A DNA stretch of 64,000 nt from Nocardia blacklockiae (GTDB taxonomy: Bacteria > Actinomycetota > Actinomycetes > Mycobacteriales > Mycobacteriaceae): assembly GCF_015477355.1 (NCBI RefSeq), contig NZ_JADLRJ010000001.1, forward strand, positions 310,001 through 374,000, given 5' to 3'. Of this stretch, positions 18,330-26,752 are shown in pieces. Numbering within the stretch: position 1 is the first letter of the stretch; each line of letters begins with the position of its first letter. The position numbers were made by a program, and so were the translations under genes. The notes below the pieces were generated by a model that worked only from the letters and a program-made list of their open reading frames with translations, did no database searches and was not told where the DNA came from.

Positions 18330-20156
18330 TCAGCGTTCGAGGGCCAGCCCGTCCAGATCGCCCGCGTCCCGCCACGCCCGCAACATCTCCTCAAGCACGT
18401 AGAAGCCGCCCCAGAACGGATCGCCGAGGAACGAGCGGCCGTTCGGCTCGCCTTCGCTGTTGTAGTAACCGGGCGTGCATTCGGAGACGAACGTGCTGTT
18501 GTCGATGGTGTTCTCCCGGATGGTCCGCACCCAGCCCGCCTCGGCCGCCGCGGTGGGTTCCACGACCGTCGCGCCGCGCTGCTGCGCCTGCGCGACGATG
18601 TAGGCGATGTGGTCGGCCTGCTGCTCGAACATCAGGGTCGTCGCCGCGGTGACGCCGCCCTGGATGAACCCGGTGAAGTAGATGTTGGGGAAGCCGTGCG
18701 TCGTGATGCCGTGCAGGGTGCGGAAACCCTTGCCCCAGTGCTCGTAGAGCGAGCGGCCGTCGCGGCCGGTGAACGGCTCGATGTCGTACTGCCGGTCCAG
18801 CGAGGTGGTGATCTCGAAGCCGCTGGCGAAGATGATGCAGTCGACCTCGTGCTCCACGCCGTGCGCGAGGATGCCCTTGGGCGTGATCCGTTCCACGCCT
18901 TTGGTATCCGACACGTCGACCAGGGTGACGTCGGTCCGGTTGAAGGTGGGCAGGTAGTCGTCGTTGAAGACCGGCCGCTTGCACATGTTGCGGTAGTAGG
19001 GCTTCAGCTTCTCCGCCGTCTCGGGGTCCTCGACGATCTCCGCCACGCGCCGGCGCAGCCGCTCCATGGAGCGGTAGTCCTCGATCTCCTTGAGCTCCAG
19101 GAACTTCTGCGGATCGGCCAGGGCGGCCCAGCCGTTGGTCTCGTTCAGCTTGGCGGCCAGATTGCGGGCCACCTCGGTCCAGCCGTCGCAGATCAGGTCG
19201 GGCTCGCCGGGGCTGTAGAACGCGAAGGCGGCATTGTGGAAGTTGCGCTGCCGTTCGGCGCGCCAGCCCGGGCGCAGCGTCTTCACCCACTCGGGATCGG
19301 TGGGATAGTTGTCGCGCTCGAAGATGTAGGACGGTGTGCGCTGGAACACGGTGAGGTGTTTCGCGCCCCGGGCCAGATGCGGAATCGCCTGCACCGCGGT
19401 GGATCCGGTGCCGATGATGGCGATCCGCTTGTCGGCGATCCGGTCCAGCCCGCCGTGCAGGTTCCCGCCGGTGTACTCGTAGTCCCAGCGGGCGGTGTGG
19501 AAGGTGTGCCCCTCGAATTCGGTGATCCCGGGGATGCCGGGCAATTTAGGCCGGTTGTACGGGCCCTGGCACATCACGACGAAACGGGCGCGGATCTCGT
19601 CGCCGCGATTGGTGCCGATCCGCCAGCGCCGGATGTCCTCGTCCCATTCCAGCGAGCGGGTGAGGGTGTGGAATATCGCCTTGTCGTAGAGGCCGAACTG
19701 TTTGCCGATGCGCTGGGCGTGCTCGTAGTTCTCGTCGCCGCGGGTGAATTTCTCCGTCGGCATGTAACCGGTTTCCTCGAGGAGCGGCAGATAGGTGTAG
19801 GAATCCGAATCCACCTGGATGCCCGGGTAGCGGTTCCAATACCAGACCCCGCCGAAGTCGCCGCCGAGTTCGACGATCCGGAAATCCGTCACGCCCGCGC
19901 GCAGCAGCCGGTGCGCGGTGATGAGCCCGGCGAAACCGCCGCCGAGCACCACCACCTCGATATCGGCGGAGATCGGTTCCCGCGGCACGACCGGCAGGTG
20001 CGGGTCGCTCTCGTAGAAATCCGCGAATTCGTTCTCGGCCTCGAGGTACTGGTTCTGCCCTTCGGGACGCAGCCGCTTGTCGCGCTCGGCCAGATACTTC
20101 GCGCGCAGGGCCTCCTTGTCGACCTCCGGCGTCACCGTGGGCTCGCACTGCTGCAT
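18330..20156 (-). CDS. Type I Baeyer-Villiger monooxygenase (flavoprotein)
   Basis: 608 aa; inserts oxygen next to a ketone, giving an ester or lactone, with FAD and NADPH. FAD-binding GGGFAG at residues 72-77. The BVMO fingerprint F-x-G-x3-H-x3-W-D is exact at 214-225 (FEGHTFHTARWD). The NADPH Rossmann motif GTGSTA is at 249-254. The ~60-residue N-terminal extension and the total length match the larger BVMOs acting on bulky cyclic or aryl ketones rather than the ~540-aa cyclohexanone type. It is flanked by a Rieske gene and an SDR, which together could supply a ring ketone. Confidence 0.94.
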   Translation of the reverse strand: MQQCEPTVTPEVDKEALRAKYLAERDKRLRPEGQNQYLEAENEFADFYESDPHLPVVPREPISADIEVVVLGGGFAGLITAHRLLRAGVTDFRIVELGGDFGGVWYWNRYPGIQVDSDSYTYLPLLEETGYMPTEKFTRGDENYEHAQRIGKQFGLYDKAIFHTLTRSLEWDEDIRRWRIGTNRGDEIRARFVVMCQGPYNRPKLPGIPGITEFEGHTFHTARWDYEYTGGNLHGGLDRIADKRIAIIGTGSTAVQAIPHLARGAKHLTVFQRTPSYIFERDNYPTDPEWVKTLRPGWRAERQRNFHNAAFAFYSPGEPDLICDGWTEVARNLAAKLNETNGWAALADPQKFLELKEIEDYRSMERLRRRVAEIVEDPETAEKLKPYYRNMCKRPVFNDDYLPTFNRTDVTLVDVSDTKGVERITPKGILAHGVEHEVDCIIFASGFEITTSLDRQYDIEPFTGRDGRSLYEHWGKGFRTLHGITTHGFPNIYFTGFIQGGVTAATTLMFEQQADHIAYIVAQAQQRGATVVEPTAAAEAGWVRTIRENTIDNSTFVSECTPGYYNSEGEPNGRSFLGDPFWGGFYVLEEMLRAWRDAGDLDGLALER

Positions 20157-20211
20157 TCGGAATTCCTAGATCTCTAGCTCGGGAAGTGTTGGGGAAGTAG
20201 GGAGTTCGCCG

Positions 20212-21594
20212 TCAGGACAGTTCGCGCGGTTCGCCGGTGCCCAGGTAGGAGGCGAGGTTGTGGTGCAGGTTGACGATGCTGCGCTCGCGGTAGGGATTGG
20301 GTTTCGCGCCGGTGAAACCGCGCGATTTCAGGCCCTTCTGGACGGCCGCCATATTCGAGAAGTCCTGCGGCAGCACGGTGCGCCAGGCGGGGTCGCCCGC
20401 CGGGGTGTACTCCCATTCCGTCCGCGGCTCCTCGCCGGGCGGGAACAGTTCGAACACCGCCGCCTCGAACACGCACCGATCGGGGTCCTCGCCATAGGGC
20501 CGGAAGCGGTAGCACAGCATGTTGTTCAGCGCGTGGCCGATCTGGAAGTTGGGGAAGATCTGCCACGCGGTCCCCGCCCGCGCGACGATGTCGGGATCCA
20601 CCTTCGGCCACACCACGCCGCGCGCCTCGTCCTCCGAGCGCGCGGTGTCGAGCCAGTAGCGCAGCACCTCGTTGGCCGGTGTGCCCTCGGGCAGCTCGTC
20701 GACCAGGCGGTTCGCGACATCCACCAGGGTGCGGGTGGTGTTGGTGTTGGCGTTCTCCCAGGTGAAGTTCTGCAAGGTGGCCGTCGAAACGCGCGCGTCG
20801 GGACCGGCGCCCAGGCGCACCTTGGCCTGGTTCTCCTCCATGCCCTTCGGCGCGTCGTAGCCGATGTTGCTGTGCTTGCCCTGCGCCCGCGCCCAGCCCA
20901 GGAACTGCCCGAAATTCATGAATTCCGGGTGGGTGTAGGGAACGTGATAGGTCTCCATGAACGCCTCGAAGGCGACCTTCCAATTGCAGTCGAAGGTCAG
21001 CCACCGCCGCCAGCGGTAGCGCATCCTCTCCAACTCGAAATGCTCCAGCAGGCCGGCGGCGGGCTCGAGGTATTCCCGCAGCGGCCCGGCGTCGGGGTCC
21101 ATGTTGATCCAGATCCAGCCGCCCCAGGTGTCCACCTGGACCCGATTCAGCCCGTCGTTGCGCTCGGTCAGCCCGCACGGCCAGTCCTCGCGTTCGGCCA
21201 CGAAGGTATTGCGGCCCTCGAGGTCGTAGCGCCAGCCGTGGAAGCCGCAGACGAACTGCTTGCGGCTGCCCCGGGCGTCGTGCGCGCCGGGCGGGGTGTC
21301 GACGAGGCGGCGACCGCGGTGCGCGCACACATTGTGGTACGCGCGCAAGGTGTCCGGGGCGGTGCGCACGACGATGATCGAGTCGTTCTGGATCTCGTAG
21401 GTCAGGAAGTCGCCGACGCGGGGCAGCTCCTCCACCCGCTCGACCTGCTGCCACACCTTCGCCCAGAGCCGGTCCCCTTCGGCGCGGGCGTACTCCGGCG
21501 AGATGTACGCCTCGACACCGATACTGAGCGGTGTCGACAGCGGTTCCGTTGTCCCGGCGGGGGTTTCGGTGACGTTGTCGACGGTTTCGGTCAT
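20212..21594 (-). CDS. Rieske non-heme iron oxygenase, alpha subunit (third, distinct type)
   Basis: 460 aa. Rieske ligands Cys90/His92 in NVCAHRG and Cys116/His119 in VCGFHGW; mononuclear iron site METYHVPYTH (His217, His222). It differs strongly from the pair at 4617 and 7153 and has no small partner gene after it. C-terminal half is long and acidic-rich. ATG is 21 bp after the SDR stop. Members of this type hydroxylate carnitine-like, phenylpropanoid or ring substrates. In this operon it most likely makes the alcohol that an SDR turns into the ketone used by the BVMO (inference). Confidence 0.91.
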   Translation of the reverse strand: MTETVDNVTETPAGTTEPLSTPLSIGVEAYISPEYARAEGDRLWAKVWQQVERVEELPRVGDFLTYEIQNDSIIVVRTAPDTLRAYHNVCAHRGRRLVDTPPGAHDARGSRKQFVCGFHGWRYDLEGRNTFVAEREDWPCGLTERNDGLNRVQVDTWGGWIWINMDPDAGPLREYLEPAAGLLEHFELERMRYRWRRWLTFDCNWKVAFEAFMETYHVPYTHPEFMNFGQFLGWARAQGKHSNIGYDAPKGMEENQAKVRLGAGPDARVSTATLQNFTWENANTNTTRTLVDVANRLVDELPEGTPANEVLRYWLDTARSEDEARGVVWPKVDPDIVARAGTAWQIFPNFQIGHALNNMLCYRFRPYGEDPDRCVFEAAVFELFPPGEEPRTEWEYTPAGDPAWRTVLPQDFSNMAAVQKGLKSRGFTGAKPNPYRERSIVNLHHNLASYLGTGEPRELS

Positions 21595-21615
21595 GACGTC
21601 CTCCTCGGAAAGGTG

Positions 21616-22461
21616 TCAGCGGGTGATGGCGGCGCGGAACGACTCGTCCTTCAGGAACAGCGAGGTGTTGTCGTCGCCGAGGTGGGTCCATTTGAGGTTC
21701 AGGCCGCCGTCGACCAGCAGTGTCTGGCCGGTGATGTAGGTCGAGAGGTCCGAGAGCAGGAACAAGATCGGTCCCGCCTGCTCCGCGGGGGTGCCGCGGC
21801 GACCCATGGCGATGGCGCGGCGGTCGCGGCCGGGGTCCTCGTCGACATAGGTGCCCGAGGCCGGGGTCTCGGTGACCCCGGGGGCGACGGCGTTCACCCG
21901 GATGCCGTCGAGCGCCAGTTCGACGGCCATCGTGCGGGTCACCGACACCAGCGCGGCCTTCGCGGTGCCGTAGGCGATATGGAAAGGGGCGGTGTTCATT
22001 CCGCTGATCGAGGAGATCGACACGATCGACCCGGGGCGGCCGCGCGACTTCAGTTCGGCGGCCACGGCCTGGCTCATGAAGAACATCGTCTCCAGGTTCT
22101 GGGTGAGCAGCGCGCGCCAGTCCGCCCGGGTGACCCGGGTCGAGGGCATCCAGGTCGACGGCGCGGCTCCGCCGGCGACGTTGACCAGCCCGTGCAGCTC
22201 GCCGTCGGCGCGGCGGGCCTGCTCGAGCACGGTCGCGACACCCTCGTCGGTGGCGACGTCGGCGGCGACGGGAACCACCGAAAGGCCCTCGGCGGCAAGC
22301 GGTTCGATGTGTTTCGCCAGATTCTCCGGCGACCGGCTGACCGCGATCACGGTGGCGCCCGCCGCGGCGACCTTGCGCGTCACGGTGGTGCCGATGCCGC
22401 CGCCGCCCGCCCCGGCGACCACGACGATGCGGCCGTCGAGCCCGAGTCCGTCGAATGCCAT
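21616..22461 (-). CDS. SDR oxidoreductase
   Basis: 281 aa, second gene of the BVMO operon. The cofactor loop reads AGAGGGGIGTTV, a G-rich variant of TGxxxGxG. NVAG follows the coenzyme fold; SISSISG carries the catalytic Ser and YGTAK the Tyr/Lys. The C-terminal ITGQTLLVDGGLN is classical. It extends about 20 residues past that, with a possible substrate-lid tail. Starts 7 bp after the propeller gene. Position next to the Rieske gene suggests dehydrogenation of a hydroxylated product. Confidence 0.92.
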   Translation of the reverse strand: MAFDGLGLDGRIVVVAGAGGGGIGTTVTRKVAAAGATVIAVSRSPENLAKHIEPLAAEGLSVVPVAADVATDEGVATVLEQARRADGELHGLVNVAGGAAPSTWMPSTRVTRADWRALLTQNLETMFFMSQAVAAELKSRGRPGSIVSISSISGMNTAPFHIAYGTAKAALVSVTRTMAVELALDGIRVNAVAPGVTETPASGTYVDEDPGRDRRAIAMGRRGTPAEQAGPILFLLSDLSTYITGQTLLVDGGLNLKWTHLGDDNTSLFLKDESFRAAITR

Positions 22462-22468
22462 GGCGCGC

Positions 22469-24064
22469 TTACCTTTCCGCCTGCAGGGCCAGCACGCTGC
22501 CCTCGGCGTCGGCGGAGAGATAGAGCGTGCCGTCCGGGCCGGCGGCGATGCCGGCGAACGGGCCCATCGGGCCGGAGAACGGCGGGGTGCCGAGCAGTGG
22601 TTTGGGTACCACGCCGGGCGGCGCGCCGACGGGCAGGTTCGTGGCGAGCGTGGTGCGGGCCTTGGTCTCGAGGTCGACGCGGACCAGCGTCTTGGCGCCG
22701 GCGTCGACGATGTGCAAGTGGTTGCCGCGCACCAGGATTCCCTGGGGATTCACCAGACCGTCGACCACCGTGCCGACGCCCGCGCCGTCCAGGGACACCA
22801 CGCGGCCGGCGCCGGACTCCGACACCAGCACCGTGCCGTCCGGGCCGAAGGCGACGCCCATCGGCGCGTCGAGACCTGAGGCCAGCACCTCGGAGCCGCC
22901 GGGCCGCACCGACAGCACGCGGCCGGTGCCGAGGTCCGCGGTGACGATCGCGCCGCCCGGCGACCGCCCGATGCCGTAGAGCTGATCGAAACCGTCGGCC
23001 ACCGGTTCGGGCTCGCCGTCGCTGCCCGGGCGGAAGTACAGGACCTGCCCGGTAGAGGTGGCGCACAGGAACTCGCCCGGGCCGACGGCCTCGACCCCGC
23101 GCACGTACCCGGGATTGCCGGGGCTGAAAAGCGAAGCGACCGTGTGCGGTTCGCCGTCGCGCAGCTCGTAGAAGAAGGTGCCGTCGGCGATGAACAGGCG
23201 GCCGTCCGGGGAGACGGTGAGGTCCAGCGGCCACAGCAGGCCGCCCGGCAGCACGGCGCGCGTCTCGCCGCCGGCGCGGATCTCGGTGATCGCGCCCGAG
23301 AAGTGCGACACGAACAACCGGTCGCCGACGAAGGCGCAGTTGTCCAGTCCGGGTTCGAGCCGGGCCAGCACCTGCCGCTCGCCGGTGCGCGGATCGATGC
23401 GCAGCACCTCGCCGGACGCCGCCTGGGTGGAGACCAGGAACCCCTCCGCGTCGAATTTCACCGAGTCGGGTGCGCCGAGGTCGCCCGCGACCCGCTGCGG
23501 CGTGCCGCCGTCGGGGTCGATGCGCCAGATGTCGTTGGTGCCCATGACGGGGTAGTAGAGGAGGCCGTCGGGGCCCACCTCCATGGCGTTGGGCATCGGC
23601 AGGTTGTCCTGCAGCACGCGCGGCGCGCCGCCGTCGAACGGCAGCTCCATCAGGCGGCCGCCGATGCGGCATTCGTTGACGAACAACCGGCCGCGGTGGA
23701 CGGTGATGCCGTTGGCGCCGGGCAGGTCCGCCCGCAGCACCCGGGTGCGGCCGTCGGTGCCGCGCACGCTGACCCGCGCGTCCATGTACTCGGTGGCGAC
23801 GAGGTTGCCGTCGGGGTCGAAGGCCAGGTCGTCGGGGGCGACGATGTCGCCGCCCTTGGCGCTGACGGTCTCGAGGTCGCCGGTGGTGACGTCGAGGGCG
23901 CTGATCTGGCTGCCCGCCACCTGGGCCACGTAGACGCGCCCGTCGGGGCCGGTGCGCAGGCCGTTCGCGCCGAACAACCGGCTCGGCGGGGTGAGCCGCC
24001 GCAGGGTCAGGCCCTCGGCGAGAGTGATGGATGCGGTGCCGCTGTAGCGCGCCCCTGTGGTCAA
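22469..24064 (-). CDS. SMP-30/gluconolactonase-like beta-propeller protein
   Basis: 531 aa from TTG 24064, which follows GGAGG by about 8 bp. An ATG/GTG pair at 24172-24175 is an alternative that would place the start within 12 bp of the operator at 24184. At least seven blade-like repeats carry a (G/D)PDG turn: TGPDGRVYVA, FDPDGNLVA, VGPDGLLYY, VSPDGRLFIA, FGPDGTVLV, AGPDGTLYL. No signal peptide or membrane segment, so cytoplasmic. First gene of the operon holding the BVMO; a lactonase role fits, but propellers of this class also have structural roles. Confidence 0.75.
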   Translation of the reverse strand: MTTGARYSGTASITLAEGLTLRRLTPPSRLFGANGLRTGPDGRVYVAQVAGSQISALDVTTGDLETVSAKGGDIVAPDDLAFDPDGNLVATEYMDARVSVRGTDGRTRVLRADLPGANGITVHRGRLFVNECRIGGRLMELPFDGGAPRVLQDNLPMPNAMEVGPDGLLYYPVMGTNDIWRIDPDGGTPQRVAGDLGAPDSVKFDAEGFLVSTQAASGEVLRIDPRTGERQVLARLEPGLDNCAFVGDRLFVSHFSGAITEIRAGGETRAVLPGGLLWPLDLTVSPDGRLFIADGTFFYELRDGEPHTVASLFSPGNPGYVRGVEAVGPGEFLCATSTGQVLYFRPGSDGEPEPVADGFDQLYGIGRSPGGAIVTADLGTGRVLSVRPGGSEVLASGLDAPMGVAFGPDGTVLVSESGAGRVVSLDGAGVGTVVDGLVNPQGILVRGNHLHIVDAGAKTLVRVDLETKARTTLATNLPVGAPPGVVPKPLLGTPPFSGPMGPFAGIAAGPDGTLYLSADAEGSVLALQAER

Positions 24065-24183
24065 GGCGGGGCCTCCGGGAGTGAGAAGGTCGTTTGTCGG
24101 GCTGTATCGGCGACCTGCGGTTTGCGGAAACGTCGTTTCGGGCCGGTCTGCCGCAGGGCGTGTAACGCGCATCACGCTACTTT

Positions 24184-24205
24184 AATCCTCATAAGGATAG
24201 CAATA
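24184..24205. promoter_or_regulatory. Operator-like site A1
   Basis: Core dyad ATCCT-CATA-AGGAT. The whole 22 bp is the exact reverse complement of 25391-25412 on the far side of the GntR gene. It lies upstream of the minus operon that begins with the propeller gene. Contents of the gene-free stretch 24065-24502: this site, the site at 24401-24427, and otherwise nothing I can assign. Confidence 0.7.
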
Positions 24206-24400
24206 CTTGACGCGTTGATACCGAGGAGTAGTTGTGGGCGAGGGCGTGGCTGTGTGTTCGGCGCGTGTCTCCGTGGTGTGCCGGAAAGCTCAGTGGCGCA
24301 AATAATTCAGCGGGCCGCCGCGGTGGGTGAGTGCTGCGGCGCGCGTGCTCGCGTGCGCGTGTAGATCCGGGTTGCGCCGAGAGCGTGGCGCGATAATCTG

Positions 24401-24427
24401 TTCTCATATATGGAGAATATGATTACC
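24401..24427. promoter_or_regulatory. Operator-like site B1 (GAGAAT motif), no obvious target gene
   Basis: TTCTC (24401-24405), 7 bp, GAGAAT (24413-24418), 3 bp, ATTACC. It matches the layout of the B sites at 51321-51357 and 63792-63819. The nearest start in either direction is over 330 bp away, and it lies just past the stop of the GntR gene. Confidence 0.55.
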
Positions 24428-24502
24428 GGCGTGGCTGTGGACACGCTTCCGGCAAGGAAAGACGCCCTCCGGTGCTACGGCGGGCTCGAGGTGAGCGTGC
24501 GC

Positions 24503-25333
24503 TCAGATGCGGGTGCGGGGCGACCGCACGGCCAGCCGCGCGCCGGTGGGCGAGGCGTTGACCACGCCGTTGTCGAAGCGTTCCAGCACCAGCGCCTGCG
24601 TGGCCGCCAGGTGCGTGCGATACAGCTTCTCCGCCTCGGCGGCGTGGCCCGCGGCGATCTCCTTGACCAGGCGGCGATGGGTGCGGACCGCCTCCGCCGC
24701 CTCGTCCGGCGACGGGTACTCGCCGCGGCGGGTCAGCGCCTCCGCCCACGCCTCCTCCTGCGCCGACCACAGCGCGACCAGGGTGCTGACCACGTAGCGC
24801 GTCGTGAGATTCGGGGTGAAAGAGACGATCAGATCGTGGAATTCGCGGGCGGTGTGGGTGAACGCCACGCCGTCGCCGACCAGGTCGGCGGACTTGTCGA
24901 CGTTCTCGGTGAGCGCGGGCACGACGGTCTCGGCGCGATCCGGGCGGGCGGCGCATTCGGCCGCGCACATCGGTTCCAGCATCCGCAGGCCCGCGGCCAG
25001 ATCGCCGAGGGTGACGCGCGCGGCCTGCAGGGACAGCCCCAGGTGGTAGGCCGCCGACGTCTCGTCGGGGCGGTGCACCTCGGCGCCGCCGACATTCCCG
25101 CGGCGGACCGTGACCAGGCCCTCGGTCTCCAGGATGCGCAGCGCCTCGCGGATCGAGGGATAGCTGACGCCGAAGTCCTGCACCAGCTGGTCCTGGGTGG
25201 GCAACCGGTAACTGTCGTCGCCGGCGAGGATGCGCGAGCGCAGTTCGGCGGCAACGGTTTCGGCGATGCGCCGCTGCGGCACTCGGCCGCGCCTGGCCGC
25301 GGTCATGCGGGGCCGGCCGGGGGTCGTCGTCAC
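24503..25333 (-). CDS. GntR-family regulator, FadR/FCD subgroup
   Basis: 276 aa. The winged HTH spans about residues 22-88: ETVAAELRSRILAG, LPTQDQLVQDFGVSYPSIREALRILETEGLV. The all-helical FCD ligand domain follows, with acidic and His positions in FTHTAREFHDLIV and EAVRTHRRLVKEI that usually bind a metal and an organic acid. GTG 25333 used; ATG 25308 region is an alternative start. It is flanked by identical 22-bp sites, which is strong circumstantial evidence that it controls both neighbouring operons. Ligand probably an acid or acyl-CoA of the pathway. Confidence 0.92.
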   Translation of the reverse strand: MTTTPGRPRMTAARRGRVPQRRIAETVAAELRSRILAGDDSYRLPTQDQLVQDFGVSYPSIREALRILETEGLVTVRRGNVGGAEVHRPDETSAAYHLGLSLQAARVTLGDLAAGLRMLEPMCAAECAARPDRAETVVPALTENVDKSADLVGDGVAFTHTAREFHDLIVSFTPNLTTRYVVSTLVALWSAQEEAWAEALTRRGEYPSPDEAAEAVRTHRRLVKEIAAGHAAEAEKLYRTHLAATQALVLERFDNGVVNASPTGARLAVRSPRTRI

Positions 25334-25390
25334 GCGCCTCGCCTTTCGGTCATTGGGGCAGTGTAGTCAACCGCAGGCTGACCGTACAAA

Positions 25391-25412
25391 TATTGCTATC
25401 CTTATGAGGATT
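25391..25412. promoter_or_regulatory. Operator-like site A2
   Basis: ATCCT-TATG-AGGAT dyad (25398-25411). It is the inverted, identical copy of 24184-24205 and ends 16 bp before the ATG of the acyl-CoA dehydrogenase at 25429. The short distance implies that it overlaps the promoter or a very short leader. Confidence 0.7.
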
Positions 25413-25428
25413 GAAGTACTGTGCGGCA

Positions 25429-26598
25429 ATGGACTTCACGATGGGTGAGTCCGCCGCGGGGCTCCGGGCCGAGTTGCGGCGGCTGATAGCCGAGGAGGTC
25501 CCCGCCGAGTATCTCGGCGCGTTCACCGACGATCCCGCCGATCTGGCTGTCGCCCAGCGCTTCTGCCGGGTGCTCGCCGATCGCGGCCTGCTCTGCGCGG
25601 CCTGGCCGGAGGAGTTCGGCGGGCGCGGCGCCTCGGTGTGGGAGCAGACCGTGGTGCGCGAGGAGATGTGGGCGCACCACGAACCCCGCGGCGCGCAGTA
25701 CATGGGCGTGAACTGGGTGGGGCCGACGATCATGCGGCACGGGACGCCCGAGCAGCAGCGCAAGCATCTGCCGCCGATCGCGCGGGGCGAGGTGATCTGG
25801 TGTCAGGGCTTCAGCGAGCCGGACTCCGGGTCGGATCTGGCCTCGCTGCGCACGGCCGCGCGGCGCGACGGGGACGGCTGGCGCATCTCGGGACAGAAGA
25901 TCTGGACCTCCTACGCGACCATGGCGCAATGGTGTTTCCTGCTCGCGCGGACCTCTTCGGCGGGGCGGAAACAGCAGGGGCTCACCGTATTCCTGGTGCC
26001 GATGTCGGATCCGGGGATCGAGGTGCGGCCGATCCGGTCGATGCTGGGGCCGCATCATCTCAACGAGGTATTCCTCGACGGCGTGCGGGCGACCGAGGCC
26101 GACGTGCTCGGCCGGGTCGACGAGGGCTGGTCGATGGTGGGCGAGGTGCTGGCCTTCGAACGGGTCGGCATCGCCCGGTACGCCCGCTGTGACCGGCTGC
26201 TGCGCGCCGCGCCGGAGGTGCTGGGCCCGCGGTGGGGGGACGTGCCCGCCGAGTTGCACGCGCGGTGGACGCGTGCGCTCGTGCGGGCGCGGCGGGCCCG
26301 GCTGCTGGCGTACCAGGTGGTGGCGGCGCAGAGCGCGGGACGGGTGTCGCCGGCCGACACCGCGGCCTACCGCATCGCGGTGACCCGCCTCGACCAGGAA
26401 AGTGCCGGTGTACTCACCGAACTCGCTGGCTTCGTCACGGGCGACGGTGCGGCGCAGCGGCGCTTCCGGCGCGCCGTGGACGATCACTGGCGCTACGCGA
26501 ATGCCGCGACCGTGGCGTCGGGGAGCATCGAGATGCAGCAGATATTGCTCGCGCGCTCGCTGCTCGGCGGGCCGCGGCGTGCGGGGGAGGCGGCATGA
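25429..26598 (+). CDS. Acyl-CoA dehydrogenase, FadE-type, first of two pairs
   Basis: 389 aa from ATG 25429; a TTG at 25411 would start inside operator A2, and the Shine-Dalgarno is weak. Motifs: FSEPDSGSDLASLRTAA, GQKIWTSYATMAQWCFLL, the helix LAFERVGIARYAR with the candidate catalytic Glu, and C-terminal ASGSIEMQQILLARSLLG. The shortened YEGT region is like subunits of alpha2beta2 dehydrogenases that process sterol side chains and similar bulky acyl-CoAs. The following gene encodes a reduced dehydrogenase that fits as partner. Confidence 0.9.
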   Translation: MDFTMGESAAGLRAELRRLIAEEVPAEYLGAFTDDPADLAVAQRFCRVLADRGLLCAAWPEEFGGRGASVWEQTVVREEMWAHHEPRGAQYMGVNWVGPTIMRHGTPEQQRKHLPPIARGEVIWCQGFSEPDSGSDLASLRTAARRDGDGWRISGQKIWTSYATMAQWCFLLARTSSAGRKQQGLTVFLVPMSDPGIEVRPIRSMLGPHHLNEVFLDGVRATEADVLGRVDEGWSMVGEVLAFERVGIARYARCDRLLRAAPEVLGPRWGDVPAELHARWTRALVRARRARLLAYQVVAAQSAGRVSPADTAAYRIAVTRLDQESAGVLTELAGFVTGDGAAQRRFRRAVDDHWRYANAATVASGSIEMQQILLARSLLGGPRRAGEAA

Positions 26599-26699
26599 GC
26601 GGGGGTGGGCGCGCCGGAGCGTGGGGTCGCCCGATGGATGCGTCACTCGCTGCTGAGCGGGAGGCGGCAAGCGGGCGAGGCGGCATGAGCGGGGGTGGC
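26581..26699 (+). repeat. Duplicated 3' end of the acyl-CoA dehydrogenase gene
   Basis: The segment at 26581-26608 recurs at 26671-26698 with one mismatch, exactly 90 bp later. The preceding ~25 bp also match more loosely. In the same frame the second copy reads SLLSGRRQAGEAA-stop against SLLGGPRRAGEAA-stop at the real gene end. It includes a second ATGAGC after the stop. Looks like a decayed tandem duplication. Confidence 0.7.
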
Positions 26700-26752
26700 G
26701 GCCTCGGAGCGCGCGGCCGCCGCGGTGGCGCGGCGAGGCTGATCGGAGTCCT

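Noticed and set aside
24410-25366. A 318-codon open frame on the + strand beginning right at the B1 site
   Set aside because: It is fully antisense to the GntR gene, Gln/Arg/Gly-rich without any domain, and the GntR frame has a clear HTH and FCD domain.
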